Origin: Pontimonas sp964350865
Lineage (GTDB): Bacteria; Actinomycetota; Actinomycetes; Actinomycetales; Microbacteriaceae
Direction: 5' to 3'
DNA: 15,882 nt
NCBI GenBank assembly: GCA_964350865.1
Contig: CAYGLJ010000025.1
Span: forward strand, 1-15,882
Part shown: positions 13,435-15,882 of the stretch, one piece after another
Position numbering within the stretch: the first letter of the stretch is position 1
How the letters are laid out: every line of letters starts with the position of its first letter
Position numbers and translations under genes: made by a program
Notes under the pieces: model-generated
Told to the model about the DNA's origin: nothing
Databases searched by the model: none
Seen by the model: only the letters and a program-made list of their open reading frames with translations

Positions 13435-13743
13435 TTAAAGCTTGATCTCGATGTTGACGTCAGCGGGCAAGTCCAAGCGCATCAGTGAGTCCACAGCCTT
13501 AGGTGTGGGGTCAATGATGTCGATAAGACGCTTGTGGGTGCGCTTCTCAAAGTGCTCGCGCGAGTCCTTGTACTTGTGGGGGGAGCGAATCACGGGGATC
13601 ACGTTCTTTTCCGTAGGAAGCGGAACGGGACCAACAACGGTCGCACCGGCACGGGTTACCGTGTCAACAATCTTTCGTGCTGAAACGTCAAGACCTGCGT
13701 GGTCATACGACTTCAGTCGAATGCGGATTTTCTGTCCCGCCAT
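13435..13743 (-). CDS. rpsJ: 30S ribosomal protein S10 (uS10)
   Basis: S10 is a 30S head protein that also pairs with NusB (and NusG) in antitermination complexes. The 102-residue product begins MAGQKIRIRLKSYDHAGLDV and contains GPVPLPTEKNVIPVIRSPHK (38-57) and KDSREHFEKRTHKRLIDI (59-76), nearly the actinobacterial consensus. The frame stays open 20 codons upstream, but ATG at 13743 is chosen because MAGQKIRIRLK is the family start and GAGAGAG lies about 6 nt before it. It is the first gene of the ribosomal run, preceded by a structured leader rather than by tuf. Confidence 0.98.
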   Translation of the reverse strand: MAGQKIRIRLKSYDHAGLDVSARKIVDTVTRAGATVVGPVPLPTEKNVIPVIRSPHKYKDSREHFEKRTHKRLIDIIDPTPKAVDSLMRLDLPADVNIEIKL

Positions 13744-14003
13744 GATTTTCTCTCTCTCACTCGCACAACTTTCGTTGCGCACTTTGGGCTCCAGGGATTT
13801 CACTCCCTAGGGCACACACCACTGTTCTTCTATCAACACAACTCGACATGCCAGGCGGCAGTCTCCAGCAATCTCAGGCATACACCCGAGAACGGGATTC
13901 GTCGATGACGTTTAGTTCTGCTACCTGCGGCCTAGGTTTACTCGCGACTCGCGACCCTATGCACTACCTGGCAGTGAGCACCCCAAGAGGTGCGTATTGA
14001 ACC
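13744..14003 (-). promoter_or_regulatory. Structured untranslated leader of the S10 operon (candidate)
   Basis: No ORF with family resemblance lies here. On the minus strand there are three hairpins. TCTCGGG/CCTGAGA forms the first (13891-13872, 7 bp, 6-nt loop). CCTAGGGA-type arms AGGGA/TCCCT with flanking pairs form the second (13810-13791). GCGCAAC and GTTGTGC form the third (13780-13763), closed by a GAAA tetraloop. The last ends 7 nt before the purine-rich SD (GAGAGAG) of rpsJ, so its folding could affect initiation. Further upstream, CTCGCGA is present twice in tandem (13941-13954). The 5' end is set only by a weak promoter guess. Hairpins are seen; control by a ribosomal protein is inference. 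Confidence 0.45.
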
Positions 14004-14009
14004 TCACAA

Positions 14010-14038
14010 ACTATGCCACACCCCGGTATTTCCCGCAA
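14010..14038 (-). promoter_or_regulatory. Weak candidate promoter for the S10 operon
   Basis: TTGCGG (14038-14033) and CATAGT (14015-14010) on the minus strand are 17 nt apart and would start a transcript near 14003, about 260 nt before rpsJ. TAGGGT (on the minus strand near 13960-13955) fits the loose actinobacterial TANNNT -10 but lacks a good -35 and is an alternative. The -35 lies inside the loop and arm of the preceding hairpin. Confidence 0.3.
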
Positions 14039-14048
14039 CCCGGGCGTG
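14017..14048 (-). terminator. Terminator-like hairpin after the DUF418 gene
   Basis: CACGCCC (14048-14042, minus strand) pairs with GGGTGTG (14023-14017) through 7 pairs including one G-U, then a bulge and two more G-C pairs. It starts 10 nt after the DUF418 stop. The following bases (GCATAGTTTG) are only weakly U-rich, so termination may be partial and some transcripts from the upstream operon could read into rpsJ. Confidence 0.4.
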
Positions 14049-14058
14049 TCGGCAATTT

Positions 14059-15225
14059 CTAGACAGCCGATGCCCGTTTTCTCCTGGTCAGCACGGTCAT
14101 CAGTTTTTCCATCGGACCTTGGGAGAAGCTTCTGAGCCATAGGGCACTCAGTCCCGCCAAAACAAGGTAAATGGCAACACCAATCAGGAGCGCAACCCAG
14201 TAGTCCACAGCCTGAAAAAGACCGAGCCCCCAGGCTCCAAAAATCATGCTGAGGAACACAGATTGTAGGAGGTAATTGGTCAGAGAAGTTCGTCCCGGAT
14301 AGCTCATCCACCCCACCAACGCAGGCTTTCGCTGGACCAGAACGGCTATGGCACCGAGGTATCCCATGCTCAGCAACGGAGCAGTCATGAAGCCCAGGGT
14401 GAGCGACCCCAGATAGACGGCCTCTGACGTTGCAGTGGAAACTTCATTGGAGACATAGAGCATCGCCGCGAGGAACTGCATCGGCAGCCCCACGCCAAAG
14501 CCCCAGCGCATCATGCTCCGGGTACGAAGTTCCGAGGAGTTGGCTCCGAGAATCCCCTTCCGGGCCGCGAGCACACCCACCAGGAACGCTGCAAAAACCA
14601 AACCGCCTTGCAACAACACCCCGCCTGAGGCCCCAAAAACCCACAGTTCGAGTCGCGGCTCAATTGCCTCGACAAAGGTGCCCGCGAGCATTACTCGATC
14701 GAGTCCGTTGGTGAAGCCCTCAAGCTCCACTCCGGTGACTTCTGCCAGCCAGGTCAGAATGGAAACGGACACGAGCAGGAAGGCGGAAAACCCCCACAGT
14801 ATCCAACTCCACACCTTCAGTGTCCGTTCTTTTCTGAACATGAAGACCACGAGGATCAGCCCAAATACCCCATAGAGGAAGAGGATGTCACCGTGCCAGA
14901 GGAAGGTGAAGTGCAGCACACCCAGCACGATCAACAGGAAAGATCGAAGCGCGAAGCGTGGTCGACCTGATTTCTCACCCTTGGTGACGTAATACGAGCT
15001 GTAGCCAAATAGGAAAGAGAACAGAAGGTAAAACTTCCCCTGGAACAGGGTAATCATCGCCACAGTGGCAAGGGAGTTGCCAAAGCCCACGACGTCAGCT
15101 CCCCTAATCCCGTCACTGGAGTGATGGGAAAAATAGGAAAGATTGACCAACACAATCCCGAGTAGAGCAAAACCTCTCAGGACGTCGGGAAGCCGGTCTC
15201 TCTGGGTCAGGGCGTTGGTAGTCAC
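14059..15225 (-). CDS. DUF418 (YeiB-like) polytopic membrane protein
   Basis: A membrane protein of the DUF418 family; its biochemical role is unknown (family members are often described as putative transporters). The 388-residue product has the family N-terminus LRGFALLGIVLVN at 16-28, FQGKFYLLFSFLFGYSS at 61-77, HGDILFLYGVFGL at 111-123, and the DUF418 C-terminal motif GRTSLTNYLLQS at 311-322, then GPMEKLMTVLT at 370-380 in place of the usual GP(L/M)E.LWR. About ten hydrophobic segments are visible. The frame is open 34 codons further upstream, but GTG at 15225 is chosen because it shares GTGA with the stop of the previous gene, AAAGG lies upstream, and homologues begin RL..LD.LRG. It is the last gene of a small operon. 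Substrate cannot be inferred. Confidence 0.9.
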   Translation of the reverse strand: MTTNALTQRDRLPDVLRGFALLGIVLVNLSYFSHHSSDGIRGADVVGFGNSLATVAMITLFQGKFYLLFSFLFGYSSYYVTKGEKSGRPRFALRSFLLIVLGVLHFTFLWHGDILFLYGVFGLILVVFMFRKERTLKVWSWILWGFSAFLLVSVSILTWLAEVTGVELEGFTNGLDRVMLAGTFVEAIEPRLELWVFGASGGVLLQGGLVFAAFLVGVLAARKGILGANSSELRTRSMMRWGFGVGLPMQFLAAMLYVSNEVSTATSEAVYLGSLTLGFMTAPLLSMGYLGAIAVLVQRKPALVGWMSYPGRTSLTNYLLQSVFLSMIFGAWGLGLFQAVDYWVALLIGVAIYLVLAGLSALWLRSFSQGPMEKLMTVLTRRKRASAV

Positions 15226-15773
15226 AGTCGAACCTTTCGTTGACGAAGAGCAATAGCAAGAGCGAGAGAGGGCCACAGGAGAATCTGGCCATAGAGGAAC
15301 CACACCACCGCATTGGTCTGTGGCCACGTCAAGCTCAGCGTCATCGTCATGACACCACTGTCATCCGCTTGGAAAGCCCAGATGAGCAGGGCCATTCCCA
15401 GGAAACCGAGGACGGTCGCCAGAGCTCGAAAGGCACTCAAATAAACTCGATTGCGTATTGCGACCAGCCGCTCATCCAATGCATCATCCGGAGCATCAGC
15501 AACTAGCCGGACTGCCCGACGCAGGAGGAACCACACTGCAAAAACTCCGGCGACCATCACCACAGGAATGACGCCCATCCCATCGTCCACAAACCACACA
15601 ATGACCGGAGCCACAAAAAGGACGAAAAAGGACACAGCGATGACCGCCGTCAACCCTCGAGGCGTGCGGAGCCAGTCCCACCTGGTGTCAGAGAGGTCCT
15701 TCATGACCTCACGGCTGCTTGTTGTCTGCCACAGCCACTCGTTGATGGCACTGAACGATATTTTGCGCTTCAT
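15222..15773 (-). CDS. Four-helix membrane protein of unknown function, partner of an XRE regulator
   Basis: I do not recognise a named family with confidence. The 183-residue product has a polar N-terminus (1-38, KDLSDTRWDWLRTPRG) and hydrophobic segments at about 40-61, 66-84, 113-134 and 153-176, with a cytosolic loop between the second and third. That loop carries RLVADAPDDALDERLVAIRN (89-108); a DER motif between helix pairs is shared with small membrane proteins (for example DUF2178/DUF3796-like) that are encoded beside YozG-type XRE regulators, as here. ATG at 15773 overlaps the regulator stop (ATGA) and AGGG lies 8 nt upstream; an ATG at 15704 is less likely because its GAGG is too close. 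It overlaps the DUF418 start by 4 nt, so the three genes are one unit. A role in membrane stress or as partner of the regulator is only a guess. Confidence 0.75.
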   Translation of the reverse strand: MKRKISFSAINEWLWQTTSSREVMKDLSDTRWDWLRTPRGLTAVIAVSFFVLFVAPVIVWFVDDGMGVIPVVMVAGVFAVWFLLRRAVRLVADAPDDALDERLVAIRNRVYLSAFRALATVLGFLGMALLIWAFQADDSGVMTMTLSLTWPQTNAVVWFLYGQILLWPSLALAIALRQRKVRL

Positions 15774-15882
15774 GATCGTTGCCCTGTCTTCTCAGTCTCC
15801 TCGGTCGGAGTTTTCACCTCGTCGTCGAGCCAAAAGATTTCCTCCAAGGAAACTTCGAGAGCTCGCGCAATTTTGAGAGCCA
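15770..15882 (-). CDS. XRE-family HTH transcriptional regulator, C-terminal end (cut by window edge)
   Basis: Only the last 36 residues are visible: ALKIARALEVSLEEIFWLDD then EVKTPTEETEKTGQRS. The first part matches the end of the HTH domain of small Cro/CI (YozG-like) regulators, where (P..ALA)LKIA..L.VS(I/L)EEIF closes the fifth helix; the recognition helix lies beyond 15882. Such proteins are usually about 65-80 residues, so roughly half is missing. The polar, Glu/Thr-rich tail after EEIF is typical. The TGA at 15772-15770 overlaps the ATG of the membrane protein (ATGA), so regulator and membrane protein are translated together. Autoregulation of the operon is likely for this class but cannot be shown, because the promoter is outside the window. 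Confidence 0.8.
   Translation of the reverse strand, partial: ALKIARALEVSLEEIFWLDDEVKTPTEETEKTGQRS

Noticed and set aside
13744..13803. Twenty-codon N-terminal extension of S10
   Set aside because: S10 homologues start at MAGQKIRIRL; the upstream codons lie over the leader hairpins and the SD precedes the inner ATG.
15226..15327. Thirty-four-codon N-terminal extension of the DUF418 protein
   Set aside because: It overlaps the coding end of the preceding gene, reads as Ser/Cys-rich nonsense, and the GTGA overlap with an SD supports the GTG at 15225.

Overview
This window is the S10-spc-alpha ribosomal protein supercluster of a high-GC Gram-positive bacterium, all on the minus strand. The product sequences are actinobacterial: L36 is the CCCH zinc form, IF-1 is 73 residues, and RpoA begins LIAQRPTLSEET. 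The extended KOW region of L24 and the lack of a type-Z S14 gene between rplE and rpsH point to the Microbacteriaceae. GC content is only moderate for that group, and small lysine/alanine-rich or acidic tails are common. I cannot name the genus from sequence alone.

Read in the direction of transcription (high to low coordinates), the right end (15882-14059) carries a small, tightly overlapping membrane operon. It consists of the 3' end of an XRE-family HTH regulator, a four-helix membrane protein of unknown function, and a DUF418 (YeiB-like) polytopic membrane protein, joined by ATGA and GTGA overlaps. A 315-bp intergenic region (14058-13744) follows. It holds a terminator-like hairpin, a weak candidate promoter and a structured leader for rpsJ.

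The ribosomal run is then rpsJ-rplC-rplD-rplW-rplB-rpsS-rplV-rpsC-rplP-rpmC-rpsQ (S10 part), rplN-rplX-rplE-rpsH-rplF-rplR-rpsE-rpmD-rplO-secY-adk (spc part), and infA-rpmJ-rpsM-rpsK-rpoA (alpha part, rpoA cut by the window edge). Most junctions are 1-4 nt overlaps or gaps of a few bases, so translational coupling is expected. The larger gaps are 22 nt (rplV/rpsS), 47 nt (rpsK/rpsM), 64 nt (rpmJ/infA), 69 nt (rpsH/rplE), 103 nt (secY/rplO), 112 nt (rpsM/rpmJ), 130 nt (rpoA/rpsK) and 131 nt (infA/adk). Four of these hold clear inverted repeats: rpsK/rpoA has two, adk/infA has a hairpin and a palindrome, rplO/secY has one, and rplE/rpsH has one.

The genes serve one job: they build the 30S and 50S subunits, the Sec translocon that receives nascent chains, the adenylate pool, translation initiation and transcription. 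Departures from a plain cluster are a histone-H1-like extension of about 133 residues on L15, absence of map between adk and infA, absence of rpsD, intergenic hairpins without U-tracts, and a regulator/membrane-protein operon directly upstream of rpsJ where tuf is commonly found. I see no mobile element, CRISPR array, tRNA or rRNA, and no strong evidence for a wholly new system.
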